From Phaeodactylibacter sp. (lineage in GTDB: Bacteria; Bacteroidota; Bacteroidia; Chitinophagales; Saprospiraceae), in NCBI GenBank assembly GCA_024103175.1, contig JAGFJE010000126.1, positions 1 through 56,895 of the forward strand: 56,895 bases of DNA. Reading direction: 5' to 3'. The translations under genes were made by a program, and so were the position numbers. This document shows positions 46,777 to 55,480 of this stretch, in pieces. The notes below the pieces were generated by a model. That model was not told the DNA's origin. It made no database searches and was given only the letters and a program-made list of their open reading frames with translations. The number at the start of each line of letters is the position of its first letter. The first letter of the stretch is position 1.

Positions 46777-49392
46777 ATGGAAAAAATCATATTGCTCGCT
46801 CTTTCGCTCTGCCTGCTGTCCGCCCGGCTGTCCGCCCAGCTGACGGACGATTTTTCCGATGGGGACTTCACCGCCAATCCGGAATGGTTTGGCAATACCG
46901 GCAGATTCACCGTTAACAACGGAGAATTACAACTTATGGACAGCAACCCTGCTTCCGACAATACCACCTACCTCTATCTGCCCGCTCCTACTTCCATCGG
47001 TGAGGTTACTACCTGGGAAGCCTATATCCGCATGGAATTCGCCCCCTCGGCCAGCAACTTTGCCCGGATATACCTCAGCGCGTCCAACCCGGACCTTTCG
47101 GATAGCCAGGAAGGATATTACCTCAAGGTAGGCGGCATCTCCGGCAATGACGACGCCCTGGAGTTCTACCGCCAGGACGGCGCCGGCTCCACCCTGCTGA
47201 TCGCCGGATCGGCCGGCGCAGTGGGCGCCGGCCCGGCCACCGTCCGAATAAGGGTTACCCGCAGCTCCGAAGGCAACTGGGAAATGCTGGCGGACTATAC
47301 CGGGGGCTCCAACCTGCAGCCGGAAGGCGCCGCCACGGACGATACCTACCCCACCGGCAGTTACTTCGGCCTGTACTGCCGGTACACCAGCACCCGCAAT
47401 GAAGCCTTTTATTTCGACGACATCAGCATCGGCCCGATTTTCCAGGATACCCAGCCCCCCACTTTGCTCGAGGTGGAAGCTGCCGGCGCCACCGAGGCCA
47501 TCGCCCGCTTTGACGAGCCGCTGGACAGCGCCTCGGCCTCCGATGCCGCCAATTACGAATTGGACAACGGCATCGGACAGCCGGCGGAAGCGGCCTTCGA
47601 CCCGGCCGCACCCACCGAGGTGCGCCTCCGGCTCAGCACCCCCATGCAGAGCACACAATCGTATACCCTTACTACCTTCAGTATTGCCGACCTCAACGAT
47701 AATACCGCTCCTCCTCAGAGCCTGGCTTTTACCTATTATGACATCCGGCCGGCCGCTTTCGGAGATGTCGTCTTTTCCGAACTCTTCCCCGACCCCAACC
47801 CTTCTGTGGGGTTGCCGGAAGGGGAGTTCGCCGAGCTCTACAACCGCAGCGACAAGGTGATACAACTCGCTGGCCTGTCCATTAGTTCCGGCGGCTCTCC
47901 GGCAGCCCTTCCCGAATACCTGTTGCTGCCCGGCAGCTATGTAACGGTTTGTGATGACGCCTTCGAAGAAGCTTACGCCGACCTCGGCCCTACGGTGGCG
48001 GTGAGCAGCTTCCCTGCCCTTACCAATGGCGGAGATGTAGTCCGGCTTTACGGCCCCAATGAAAGCCTCATTTTCGAACAGGCCTATGAGGAAAACTGGT
48101 ACCAGGACGAAGCCAGGGCCGATGGCGGATACAGCCTGGAACTGATCCTGCCCGGCGGCCCTTACGGCTGCCCGGGCAACTGGCGGGCCTCGGCGGCTGA
48201 CGCAGGGGGGACTCCCGGCCAGCCCAACAGCCTGCTGGGATCTACCCCTGACGACAACCCTCCTTTCCTGGCCAATGCCATCGCCGACAGCGAATTTGAG
48301 CTGCGCCTCACTTTCAACGAGGTGATGGACACCACTACCCTCGCCAACCCGTCCAGCTTCAGTCTGTCTCCTTCCATTCCCGTCGCCGCCTCCCTGGCCC
48401 AACCCAACCGGCGGGAAACCATCCTTTTACTGGAGGCCCCGCTGGAACCGGGAACACGCTACCGGCTCACCTTTCCCGCCCCCATTACTGACTGCATGGG
48501 CAATACCTTACCGGCCGGTTCCGAGGCCACCATCGGATTGGCCGAGCCCATCGAGCCGCCCGGCCTCATTATCAACGAAGTCCTCTTCAACCCGGAAGCC
48601 GGCGGCAGCGACTTCCTTGAAGTGTATAACCGCAGTGAAAAAGTATATAACCTCAAAGGGTTGGCCGTTGCCAACACGCAGAAAGAAAGCGGAGACACAC
48701 TGGGAGGAGTAAACTCAGACTACCTGCTCTTCCCCGGTGAATACGCTGTGTTGACGGAGGCGCCGGAAGACATCCTGTCTCGCTACTCCGTCCGTTTCCC
48801 ACAGGCGCTGATCGAGGCAGAGCTGCCCACCCTGGAGGATAAAAGCGGCAATGTCACCCTGCGCTATAACGGGCAGGCCATCGATGCTTTCGATTATTCA
48901 GAAGCCCTGCACTATCCCCTGCTTGACAGCCGGGAGGGCGTTTCCCTGGAGCGCATCTCCCCGTCGGCGGCCACCCAGGATGCCGGCAACTGGCATTCCG
49001 CTGCATCCACTGCCGGTTTCGCTACGCCTACCTATCAGAACTCACAATTTTTTGGCCGGCCTGGCGCCGTTGATGCGATCTTCACGATCCCCAATTCCAC
49101 CTTTTCTCCCGATGGCGACGGTTTCGAAGACGTTTTACTCATCGACTACGAAACCGGCCAGCCCGGCTATACACTCAATATACATATTTACGACAGCAGC
49201 GGGCGCCTGATCCGGCGGCTGGCCAATAACGAGGCCATCGCCACCCGGGGCAGCCTGAAATGGGACGGCGTAAGCGATGAGGGTAGCCGGGCGCGTATGG
49301 GGATCTATGTGCTTTGGTTTGAGTTGTTCCTGCCCGACGGTACTGTGGAACGAGACAAAAAAGCGGTAGTACTGGCGGGAAGGCTGGAGTAA
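46777..49392 (+). CDS. Secreted protein with lamin-tail domains and Ig-like domains
   Basis: 871 residues. Signal peptide EKIILLALSLCLLSARLSAQ. An N-terminal lectin-like/LamG-type beta domain (about 21-225, DDFSDGDFTANPEWFGNTGRFTVNNGELQL) is followed by an Ig-like domain with the Big-5 type pattern (TQPPTLLEVEAAGATEAIARFDEPLDS), a lamin-tail domain (about 325-460, GDVVFSELFPDPNPSVGLPEGEFAELYNRSD), a second Ig-like domain (PPFLANAIADSEFELRLTFNEVMD), a second lamin-tail domain (about 605-750, LIINEVLFNPEAGGSDFLEVYNRS) and a FlgD-like C-terminal Ig domain (FSPDGDGFEDVLLIDY). No type IX sorting signal of the usual CTD form is obvious to me. Likely surface or secreted. Confidence 0.88.
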   Translation: MEKIILLALSLCLLSARLSAQLTDDFSDGDFTANPEWFGNTGRFTVNNGELQLMDSNPASDNTTYLYLPAPTSIGEVTTWEAYIRMEFAPSASNFARIYLSASNPDLSDSQEGYYLKVGGISGNDDALEFYRQDGAGSTLLIAGSAGAVGAGPATVRIRVTRSSEGNWEMLADYTGGSNLQPEGAATDDTYPTGSYFGLYCRYTSTRNEAFYFDDISIGPIFQDTQPPTLLEVEAAGATEAIARFDEPLDSASASDAANYELDNGIGQPAEAAFDPAAPTEVRLRLSTPMQSTQSYTLTTFSIADLNDNTAPPQSLAFTYYDIRPAAFGDVVFSELFPDPNPSVGLPEGEFAELYNRSDKVIQLAGLSISSGGSPAALPEYLLLPGSYVTVCDDAFEEAYADLGPTVAVSSFPALTNGGDVVRLYGPNESLIFEQAYEENWYQDEARADGGYSLELILPGGPYGCPGNWRASAADAGGTPGQPNSLLGSTPDDNPPFLANAIADSEFELRLTFNEVMDTTTLANPSSFSLSPSIPVAASLAQPNRRETILLLEAPLEPGTRYRLTFPAPITDCMGNTLPAGSEATIGLAEPIEPPGLIINEVLFNPEAGGSDFLEVYNRSEKVYNLKGLAVANTQKESGDTLGGVNSDYLLFPGEYAVLTEAPEDILSRYSVRFPQALIEAELPTLEDKSGNVTLRYNGQAIDAFDYSEALHYPLLDSREGVSLERISPSAATQDAGNWHSAASTAGFATPTYQNSQFFGRPGAVDAIFTIPNSTFSPDGDGFEDVLLIDYETGQPGYTLNIHIYDSSGRLIRRLANNEAIATRGSLKWDGVSDEGSRARMGIYVLWFELFLPDGTVERDKKAVVLAGRLE

Positions 49393-49432
49393 GTGGCCTT
49401 TGCCATCATTTACGGACCCAAAATCGATCAGA

Positions 49433-49804
49433 ATGATACGGAGCCGCCTCAAGAGTTTCCGATACGCCTTTCAGGGTATAAAAGGCCTGTTGCTGACCCA
49501 GGCCAATGCTCGCATTCACCTGTTTCTGGCCACCCTCGCCATCATACTTGGCTGTGTGTTCTCCCTGGCGGCCACCGAATGGTGCCTGCTTGCTCTGGCT
49601 ATGAGTGCTGTATTTGCCGCCGAGGCGTTCAATACTGCGTTGGAGCGCCTCACCGACCTGGTGTCGCCCGGATACCATGAGCTGGCAGGTAAGGCAAAGG
49701 ACGTGGCGGCCGCCGCCGTCCTGTTCTCCGCCATGGGCGCCGCGGCGGTGGGGCTAATCCTCTTCCTGCCCCGGTTCTGGGCCCTTCTGGCTGGGGGCAA
49801 TTGA
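49433..49804 (+). CDS. Diacylglycerol/undecaprenol kinase (DagK family)
   Basis: 123 residues with three membrane helices. MIRSRLKSFRYAFQGIKGLLLTQANARIHLFLATLAIILG and AEAFNTALERLTDLV (the EaxNTAxE active motif) define the prokaryotic DAGK family. In Gram-negatives it recycles diacylglycerol to phosphatidate; in Gram-positives the relative phosphorylates undecaprenol. The ATG at 49433 is chosen; a TTG at 49400 precedes it. It is 40 nt after the lamin-tail gene. Confidence 0.9.
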   Translation: MIRSRLKSFRYAFQGIKGLLLTQANARIHLFLATLAIILGCVFSLAATEWCLLALAMSAVFAAEAFNTALERLTDLVSPGYHELAGKAKDVAAAAVLFSAMGAAAVGLILFLPRFWALLAGGN

Positions 49805-49840
49805 TTTCCGGACGGCAATAATCCGGCAGGTTTGTGCGTA

Positions 49841-49848
49841 TACTTTTG
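49841..49848 (+). promoter_or_regulatory. -7 box TACTTTTG for the DUF5723 gene
   Basis: A perfect TAnnTTTG match 91 nt before the ATG at 49940. Confidence 0.35.
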
Positions 49849-49939
49849 ACACGCTCAATAAAAAAGGAAGGAAAATATTTTCTATTTTCAGCATTGAGGC
49901 CTTCCGACAGCACAGAATAACAGCAAACTATCTACTACC

Positions 49940-51412
49940 ATGAAGAAGCAACTCCTTGTGGCTTTTTTTCTTTTGTCCATCTGCACACTAAGCGCCCAGG
50001 AGCAACTGGGCATCCGCCTGTCCAACTACGGAGGCATCAACAGCACCCTGCTCAACCCCGCCTATCACGCCACCACCCCATTCACCTGGGAGGTAAACCT
50101 GGTGGAGGGCGCCGGCCACCTTTCCAATGATTATGCCTACCTGCGCAATACCCGGATACCGGACCTGATGAAAAACCCGGAAGAGCTGGAGTTTGAATTC
50201 GGCCCCGGCCTCCCGCCGGGAGCCCCGGAAAAGGAGGGCAGCATTGCCGTCGATTTCTTTCGGGAAGGCAACCGGCGGAATGCCCTTGCCCTGGGTAGTG
50301 TGCTGGGCCCTTCCTTTTACATACAGCTGAACGAAAACCACCGGGTAGGGCTGCTGACCCGCGGCCGGGCTATGCTCTCCGGCAGGGGCATTGCCGACCC
50401 CTTCAACTACTATGATTACGACAGCCGCCCCTTCTACGACCCTTTTGAGGTACCTCCCCTGCGGGGCGCCGTCGCCGGCTGGACGGAGGTGGGGCTCAAT
50501 TACCTTTATCAGGCAGAGGCCGGCGATGGCCTGGTGGCCTTTGGCGTTACCCTCAAGGCCCTTCAGGCCTATGAAGGAAGCTATTGGCGCAACGCCTCTA
50601 CTTTTGAGCTGCAAAAGGCGCCTAATGACTCATTGGGGGGGACGCCGATCGACTTTCGTTTCGGCTACACCACCGGCAACCTGCCGGAGGGTAACCGGCA
50701 GGCGGAACGCAACGGCGGGGGGCTGGCCGCCGACCTCGGCTTTGTCTACACCATCTATTCCCGGAGTGATGCTCCCTACGACTGGAAGTTTGGCGTGTCT
50801 CTGATCGATATCGGCCGGCTCAGTTTTCGCCGCAATGCCGCAGATCATGCCGTGCGAACTACCGAACCGATGACCATCAGCACCCAGGAATACCAATCCC
50901 TTCAGGGGCTCCACGAACTGGAGGACTACGTACAGTTTTTCAGCGAGCAGGCCCTGGGCAGCCCGGAGGCCTCCTTTGTGGGAGAATCTTTTGCCATCTG
51001 GCTGCCCAGTGCGATCAGTATACAGGTGGATAAATCCCTGGGCGGGCCCTTTTTTGTAGGGGGCGCCTTTACCCAGGGGTTCCCGCTCGGCCCGGGCGCC
51101 TTGCAACGCGGAAGCCACCTCGCTCTCGCCCCCCGCATGGAAAGCAGGTGGGTAGAAGCCGCGCTTCCGGTATCCGTCTACGATTGGGAAGAGGTACGGG
51201 TAGGCATGGCCCTCCGCCTGGCCTTTTTCACCATCGGAACCAGCCACCTGGGCAGTTTTGTCAGCCGTTCGGACCTCAATGCCACAGACTTCTATTTTGC
51301 CGTCAAGGTCAGCCCATTCTCCCTGTTCGGCAACAGGGATAAAGGCTTCAGCCGGAAAAATGGGAAATACAATAGCGGCAGAAAGGGGAAGGTGAGGTGT
51401 TATGATTTCTAG
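49940..51412 (+). CDS. DUF5723 family outer-membrane-type protein
   Basis: 490 residues with signal peptide KKQLLVAFFLLSICTLSAQ. The body begins QLGIRLSNYGGINSTLLNPAYHATTPFTWEVNLV, typical of Bacteroidota DUF5723 proteins, which look like outer membrane beta-barrels related to the PorV/PorP group. Strands with alternating aromatic residues continue to the end, which then has a short basic tail (SRKNGKYNSGRKGKVR). The function of the family is not known; a surface or secretion role is an inference. Confidence 0.85.
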   Translation: MKKQLLVAFFLLSICTLSAQEQLGIRLSNYGGINSTLLNPAYHATTPFTWEVNLVEGAGHLSNDYAYLRNTRIPDLMKNPEELEFEFGPGLPPGAPEKEGSIAVDFFREGNRRNALALGSVLGPSFYIQLNENHRVGLLTRGRAMLSGRGIADPFNYYDYDSRPFYDPFEVPPLRGAVAGWTEVGLNYLYQAEAGDGLVAFGVTLKALQAYEGSYWRNASTFELQKAPNDSLGGTPIDFRFGYTTGNLPEGNRQAERNGGGLAADLGFVYTIYSRSDAPYDWKFGVSLIDIGRLSFRRNAADHAVRTTEPMTISTQEYQSLQGLHELEDYVQFFSEQALGSPEASFVGESFAIWLPSAISIQVDKSLGGPFFVGGAFTQGFPLGPGALQRGSHLALAPRMESRWVEAALPVSVYDWEEVRVGMALRLAFFTIGTSHLGSFVSRSDLNATDFYFAVKVSPFSLFGNRDKGFSRKNGKYNSGRKGKVRCYDF

Positions 51413-51413
51413 C

Positions 51414-51421
51414 TACATTTG
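51414..51421 (+). promoter_or_regulatory. -7 box TACATTTG next to the GNAT gene
   Basis: A perfect TAnnTTTG match directly after the upstream stop and 12 nt before the ATG at 51434. Confidence 0.45.
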
Positions 51422-51433
51422 TATAAAAGCCCT

Positions 51434-51898
51434 ATGCCTTCCGGATTGAAACTACACTATTACTGCCTGCCTTTCCATCAGCTTTCGCTTAAAGAACTAT
51501 ACGATCTGATGGCCCTGCGCCAGGAGGTTTTCGTCGTGGAACAAGCCTGCCCCTACCTCGATGCCGACGGAAAAGACATTGCTGCCCACCACCTTCTGGG
51601 GTATGGCCCATCCGGCGGCCTGCTGGCCTACAGCCGCCTGCTGCCCAAAGGATCGTCCTATAAGGCTTACTCTTCTTTCGGCAGGGTGGTTACCGCCCCA
51701 TCCATCCGCGGCGCCGGGCAGGGGCGGATACTAATGGAAAAAACCCTGGCATGGATGGAGCGCATCTATGGAAAGCAAGCCATAAAGATTTCAGCTCAGA
51801 GCTACCTCATTCCTTTTTATGGATCTTTAGGTTTCCACCCTGTTGGGCAGGAGTACCTGGAAGACGGCATCCCACATATTGGCATGGTGAGGCCGTAA
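51434..51898 (+). CDS. GNAT family acetyltransferase (ElaA-like)
   Basis: 154 residues. The ElaA-type GNAT pattern is clear: LYDLMALRQEVFVVEQACPYLDADGKD at the N-terminus, then FGRVVTAPSIRGAGQGRILMEKTLAWME (acetyl-CoA binding loop RGAGQG) and IKISAQSYLIPFYGSLGFHPVG at the end. ElaA members are predicted N-acetyltransferases with unknown natural substrates. The ATG at 51434 is preferred over a TTG at 51419. The stop is only 3 nt from the convergent phosphohexomutase gene. Confidence 0.9.
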   Translation: MPSGLKLHYYCLPFHQLSLKELYDLMALRQEVFVVEQACPYLDADGKDIAAHHLLGYGPSGGLLAYSRLLPKGSSYKAYSSFGRVVTAPSIRGAGQGRILMEKTLAWMERIYGKQAIKISAQSYLIPFYGSLGFHPVGQEYLEDGIPHIGMVRP

Positions 51899-51901
51899 CG
51901 C

Positions 51902-53299
51902 TTACCCCAGCAGCGTCTCATGCGTGGCATCCAGGATCGCCCGCACTTCCTCCGCATCCGGGCCCTGAGCGTATACCCGCAGCACCGGCTCCGTACCGGA
52001 GGGGCGGATCATCACCCAGCGGCCGCCGCCGAAATAAAACTTGTAGCCATCAATATCTTCGACGGACTCCACCTGGTATTTGCCGAATGCCGGGAGGGCC
52101 CTTTCCTCACATTTTCGGATGATGGCCTGCTTTTTTTCCTCGGTGAGGTGCAGGTCATCGCGGTCGTAGGAGAACGGGCCGACCAGGCCGTAGACTTCCT
52201 GGATGAGTTCCTGGAGGGACTTCCCGGTTTTGGCCATGAATTCCAGGATCGTCAGGCCGATCCAGATGCCGTCCCGCTCCGGGATATGGCCTTTCACGGC
52301 CAGCCCTCCGGATTCTTCCCCTCCGACGATCACATCCTCTTCGGCCATGATCTCGGCGATGTATTTGAAACCGATCGGGGTCACCACATACTCCAGGCCG
52401 TAATGTTCGGCCAGGGCTTTCATCTTCTCGGTCACGGAGAAAGTGATGACCACTTTTCCGTTTTGCTTTTTGTAGCCCCGCATGTAGAGCAGCAGGAGCA
52501 GCAGGATGTGGTGAGAATCCACGAAATTCCCTTCCCCGTCGTACATGCCGATGCGGTCGGCATCGCCGTCATTGGCCAGGCCGATGTCGATATTGCCGCT
52601 GTCTTTGATCAGTTGGGAGAACTCCTGCAGGTTGCGGTGGATCGGCTCCGGCGCCTGGCCCATGAAGGAAGGGTTGTAGGCGCAGTGAAGCAGGGTGGCG
52701 TCGGGAAAGAGGCGGCGCATGGCGTTCTGGCCGGCCCCATACATGGCGTCATAGCCTATTCTGATCCCTGATTTCCGAATGGCCTCCAGGTCGAAGCCCG
52801 CCCTGACATGCTCGATATACAACGATTCCAGGTCGACGTATTCGAGGAGCCCTTTAGCTTCCATTTCCTCGAGGCTAACCAGTTCAACGGTAGGTTTTTC
52901 GGGGACTTCCGCTTCCACCTCGGCCACCTGAGCAGGGATCATAGGGCCGCCGAGCCTGGATTTCAGCTTGTAACCGCTGTAAGAAGGAGGGTTATGGCTG
53001 GCCGTAATGACCACGCCCAGGGCGGAGCCGGTTTTTACGACTCCCAGGGAAACCATAGGAGTAGACACGAAGCCCTTCGCCAGTTTCACTTTAAACCCGA
53101 AGGCCCCAAATACCCGGGCGGTAGTTTCGGCGAAAAGCTCGCCTCCAAAACGGGTGTCATGGCCGATGACAGCCTGGCCGGCGCCTTGCTTTTTCATCCA
53201 GCGGGCGGTGCCCTCGGCAACCCGCCTTACGTTTTCAATGGTATAATCTTCTGCGATGATGGCTCTCCATCCATCTGTGCCGAACTTAATCTTTGTCAT
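51902..53299 (-). CDS. Phosphoglucomutase/phosphomannomutase family protein
   Basis: 465 residues of the alpha-D-phosphohexomutase superfamily. Phosphoserine S101 lies in VITASHNPP, the Mg loop is DGDADR (244-249), the sugar-binding loop is GEESGG, and the C-terminal phosphate-binding loop is RPSGTEPVLRVY. It interconverts hexose 1- and 6-phosphates; the exact sugar (glucose, mannose or glucosamine) cannot be told from motifs alone. The N-terminus MTKIKFGTDGWRAIIAEDYT resembles bacterial PGM/PMM of the GlmM-like branch. Confidence 0.95.
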   Translation of the reverse strand: MTKIKFGTDGWRAIIAEDYTIENVRRVAEGTARWMKKQGAGQAVIGHDTRFGGELFAETTARVFGAFGFKVKLAKGFVSTPMVSLGVVKTGSALGVVITASHNPPSYSGYKLKSRLGGPMIPAQVAEVEAEVPEKPTVELVSLEEMEAKGLLEYVDLESLYIEHVRAGFDLEAIRKSGIRIGYDAMYGAGQNAMRRLFPDATLLHCAYNPSFMGQAPEPIHRNLQEFSQLIKDSGNIDIGLANDGDADRIGMYDGEGNFVDSHHILLLLLLYMRGYKKQNGKVVITFSVTEKMKALAEHYGLEYVVTPIGFKYIAEIMAEEDVIVGGEESGGLAVKGHIPERDGIWIGLTILEFMAKTGKSLQELIQEVYGLVGPFSYDRDDLHLTEEKKQAIIRKCEERALPAFGKYQVESVEDIDGYKFYFGGGRWVMIRPSGTEPVLRVYAQGPDAEEVRAILDATHETLLG

Positions 53300-53351
53300 G
53301 TGGTTCTATTATTTGCGGGCGGTATACATTGGGTGGCCCTAAATTAGTAAT

Positions 53352-53381
53352 TTGCAGTAAATTCAATATAATCTAACTTCG
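53352..53381 (+). promoter_or_regulatory. Promoter of pcm (TTG, 19 nt, TAACTTCG)
   Basis: TTG at 53352-53354 and TAACTTCG at 53374-53381 with 19-nt spacing, 8 nt before the GTG start. The same TAACTTCG box occurs in the AT-rich island. Confidence 0.5.
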
Positions 53382-53389
53382 GAAGCACT

Positions 53390-54040
53390 GTGAAAGATAC
53401 TTACCGCCACAAAGGGATGCGGAAAAAACTGGTTGAGGAACTACGCCGGAAAGGCATCAGTGATGAAAGCGTCCTTAATGCTATAGAAGCCCTGCCCCGG
53501 CATTTTTTTCTGGACAAAGCCTTTGAAGAATGGGCTTATAAGGACAAGCCCTTCCCGATCGGAAAAGAGCAAACCATCTCTCAACCCTATACAGTAGCCT
53601 ATCAAACCAGCCTCCTCGATGTTAAAAAACGGGATAAGATCCTTGAAATAGGAACGGGCTCCGGCTATCAGGCCGCCCTGCTGGCCATGCTGGGTGCACG
53701 AGTGTATACCATCGAACGGCAGGAGGCCCTCTATGAAAAAGCCAAAGCCCTCCTCTCTGAGCTCAAGCTGGGCAATATCCGGTGTTATCTGCGCGACGGA
53801 TACAAAGGGCTGCCGGAATTTGCGCCCTTTGACAAGGTCATCGTCACTGCAGGGGCTCCGGAAGTGCCGCAGCCTTTACTGGAACAACTCGCTATTGGCG
53901 GCATCATGGTTATTCCTGTAGGCGAAAACGTCCAGCGGATGCACCGCATCACACGCCTCTCAGAAGACAAATACAACGATGAATTGCTGGCCAACTTCCG
54001 CTTCGTCCCTTTGTTAAAGGGGCTGAACCCAAATGATTGA
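53390..54040 (+). CDS. pcm: Protein-L-isoaspartate O-methyltransferase
   Basis: 216 residues. It repairs isoaspartyl residues in aged proteins using SAM. Motifs: RHKGMRKKLVEELRRKGI, RHFFLDKAFEEWAY, EQTISQPYTVAYQTSLL (the Ser-rich substrate motif), ILEIGTGSGYQAALLA (SAM motif I) and VIVTAGAPEVPQPLLEQL. I use the GTG at 53390 because RHKG is conserved in the family and sits before the next ATG (53417). Confidence 0.95.
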   Translation: MKDTYRHKGMRKKLVEELRRKGISDESVLNAIEALPRHFFLDKAFEEWAYKDKPFPIGKEQTISQPYTVAYQTSLLDVKKRDKILEIGTGSGYQAALLAMLGARVYTIERQEALYEKAKALLSELKLGNIRCYLRDGYKGLPEFAPFDKVIVTAGAPEVPQPLLEQLAIGGIMVIPVGENVQRMHRITRLSEDKYNDELLANFRFVPLLKGLNPND

Positions 54041-54048
54041 GGGCCGTC

Positions 54049-54070
54049 GCGGTTAGCGGTTAGCGGTTTA
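54049..54070. repeat. Short 7-bp tandem repeat after pcm
   Basis: Three units of GGTTAGC type directly downstream of the pcm stop. Confidence 0.5.
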
Positions 54071-54103
54071 TACGCCGAGTCCAACAAAAAGGTTACGGCA
54101 AAG

Positions 54104-54649
54104 TCAATCAATCCTCCGGCCGGTAGCCGTCCGGGAATCCACGGAGACCCGGTTGACCTTCTTGAGGTCGACCAGGAGGCTGGCATAGGCGCTTCGGTTG
54201 TCTACCCGCCATTTTTTGCCTTCGTAAGTAACCACGCCGGAGCGGCGATTCCATTCAGCGGCCAAAAGGACAAAACGGCCGTCTGCCTTGGGGTTGGGGC
54301 CGAAGACGAGGAAGCGCTCCCGCCCGCCATCTTCAAAGCTGATGGCAAAACGGCCTTTCTCCGGAAGGAACAACAGGACTCCCGGAGTACCTTTTCGGAT
54401 AACGACCTCTTCCACCTGCCGCCCATCGACCATTTTGATCTCCCCGGAGGTGATCTCGGATCTTGAGCCGGACAACTCCCGGCGCATGACGATATCTTCA
54501 GATAAGTAAAACTGTATGCGCTTAAGTTCGCTTTCCGACCAGCGGTTCTGGCGGTACAATTGTTCGGTGAAAGGGCTGAGCGTGGGCCCGCAGGCACTGA
54601 AGGCCAGCATCAGAAAGCCGGCAAGCAGGGATAGTTTCACAGCATTCAT
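54104..54649 (-). CDS. Lipoprotein of unknown function
   Basis: 181 residues. The lipoprotein signal NAVKLSLLAGFLMLAFSAC gives C20. The rest is beta-rich, with FTEQLYRQNRWSESELKRIQFYLSEDIVMRRELS at the start and GRFAISFEDGGRERFLVFGPN in the middle, ending VNRVSVDSRTATGRRID. I do not recognise a family. Probably anchored in the outer membrane. Convergent with pcm. Confidence 0.75.
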   Translation of the reverse strand: MNAVKLSLLAGFLMLAFSACGPTLSPFTEQLYRQNRWSESELKRIQFYLSEDIVMRRELSGSRSEITSGEIKMVDGRQVEEVVIRKGTPGVLLFLPEKGRFAISFEDGGRERFLVFGPNPKADGRFVLLAAEWNRRSGVVTYEGKKWRVDNRSAYASLLVDLKKVNRVSVDSRTATGRRID

Positions 54650-54788
54650 TGTAGATCATTTTTTTTGCAAACTTGGGAATTACCCACTATAAAGTAAACA
54701 CTTTGACGCTAAACGGAGGCCGAGGTTAAGAGAGTTTAACCCCTGTTAACTGATTTTAACACGGGCGCTCCATTGAGCTTTCCGCCTA

Positions 54789-55235
54789 TCAGCCGCGGCG
54801 CCGGGCGAAAAACCGCTTCATCAGGCCGCTGCATTCTTCGAGCAATATCCCGTATTCCACCTGGGCGCGAGGGTGAAGCAGGCGCTTGCCATACTGCATA
54901 AAGCCCCGCTTGTCGTCGGGCGCGCCGTAGACAAGCCGGCCCAGCTGTGCCCAGTACAGGGCGCCGGCGCACATCACACAGGGTTCCAGGGTGACATACA
55001 GGGTGCAATCCGGCAGGTACTTGCTGCCGAGATAATTGGCCGCGGCGGTAAGGGCCAGTATTTCAGCATGAGCGGTAACGTCGTTCAATTGTTCCGTTTG
55101 GTTGTGCGCCCGGGCGATGGCCTGGTTCTGACACACTACCACCGCTCCGACCGGAACTTCGCCCTGCTCAAAGGCAGCTTCGGCCTCCAGCAGGGCCTGC
55201 CTCATGAAATGTTCGTCGCTGTGTATGGTAAGCAT
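54789..55235 (-). CDS. tadA: tRNA-specific adenosine deaminase
   Basis: 148 residues from the ATG at 55235 (MLTIHSDEHFMRQALLEA). The cytidine deaminase fold is complete: TAHAE with H56 and E58, and PCVMC with C86 and C89 bind zinc; YGAPDDKRGF follows. It makes inosine at position 34 of tRNA-Arg(ACG). The frame stays open upstream through the 8-bp repeat array (Asn/Gln/Pro/Ser/Thr repeats), but the family begins at this Met. Confidence 0.95.
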   Translation of the reverse strand: MLTIHSDEHFMRQALLEAEAAFEQGEVPVGAVVVCQNQAIARAHNQTEQLNDVTAHAEILALTAAANYLGSKYLPDCTLYVTLEPCVMCAGALYWAQLGRLVYGAPDDKRGFMQYGKRLLHPRAQVEYGILLEECSGLMKRFFARRRG

Positions 55236-55242
55236 AGGCGGT

Positions 55243-55311
55243 GGTTGATTGGTTGATTCGTTGATTGGTTGATTGGTTGATTCGTTGATTGGTTGATTGG
55301 TTGATTGGTTG
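55243..55311. repeat. 8-bp tandem array upstream of tadA
   Basis: About 8.6 units of GGTTGATT with CGTTGATT as every third unit at first (24-bp higher-order period). No spacers. Confidence 0.9.
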
Positions 55312-55320
55312 CCCATCCTC

Positions 55321-55338
55321 TCCCGACAGTTGTCGGGA
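55321..55338. repeat. Palindrome TCCCGACA-GT-TGTCGGGA
   Basis: An 8-bp perfect stem with a 2-nt centre directly beside the 8-bp array. The same CCCGA...TCGGG style as the palindromes at 25088 and 43324. Confidence 0.75.
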
Positions 55339-55469
55339 TCGGCCGGGTAAAACTGGTTGATTGGTTAATCCCAACTGTCGACCGTCAACAACAAAGAAAG
55401 CCAGAATTTCCTGCCCAGCCAAGGGGCGGAAAAACCAAAGCTCCCTTTTCTTTTTGGCCTCATTTTGTA

Positions 55470-55477
55470 TACCTTTG
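55470..55477 (+). promoter_or_regulatory. -7 box TACCTTTG of guaB
   Basis: A perfect TAnnTTTG match ending 3 nt before the ATG at 55481. With a normal start site this mRNA would have no leader. Confidence 0.55.
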
Positions 55478-55480
55478 CGC

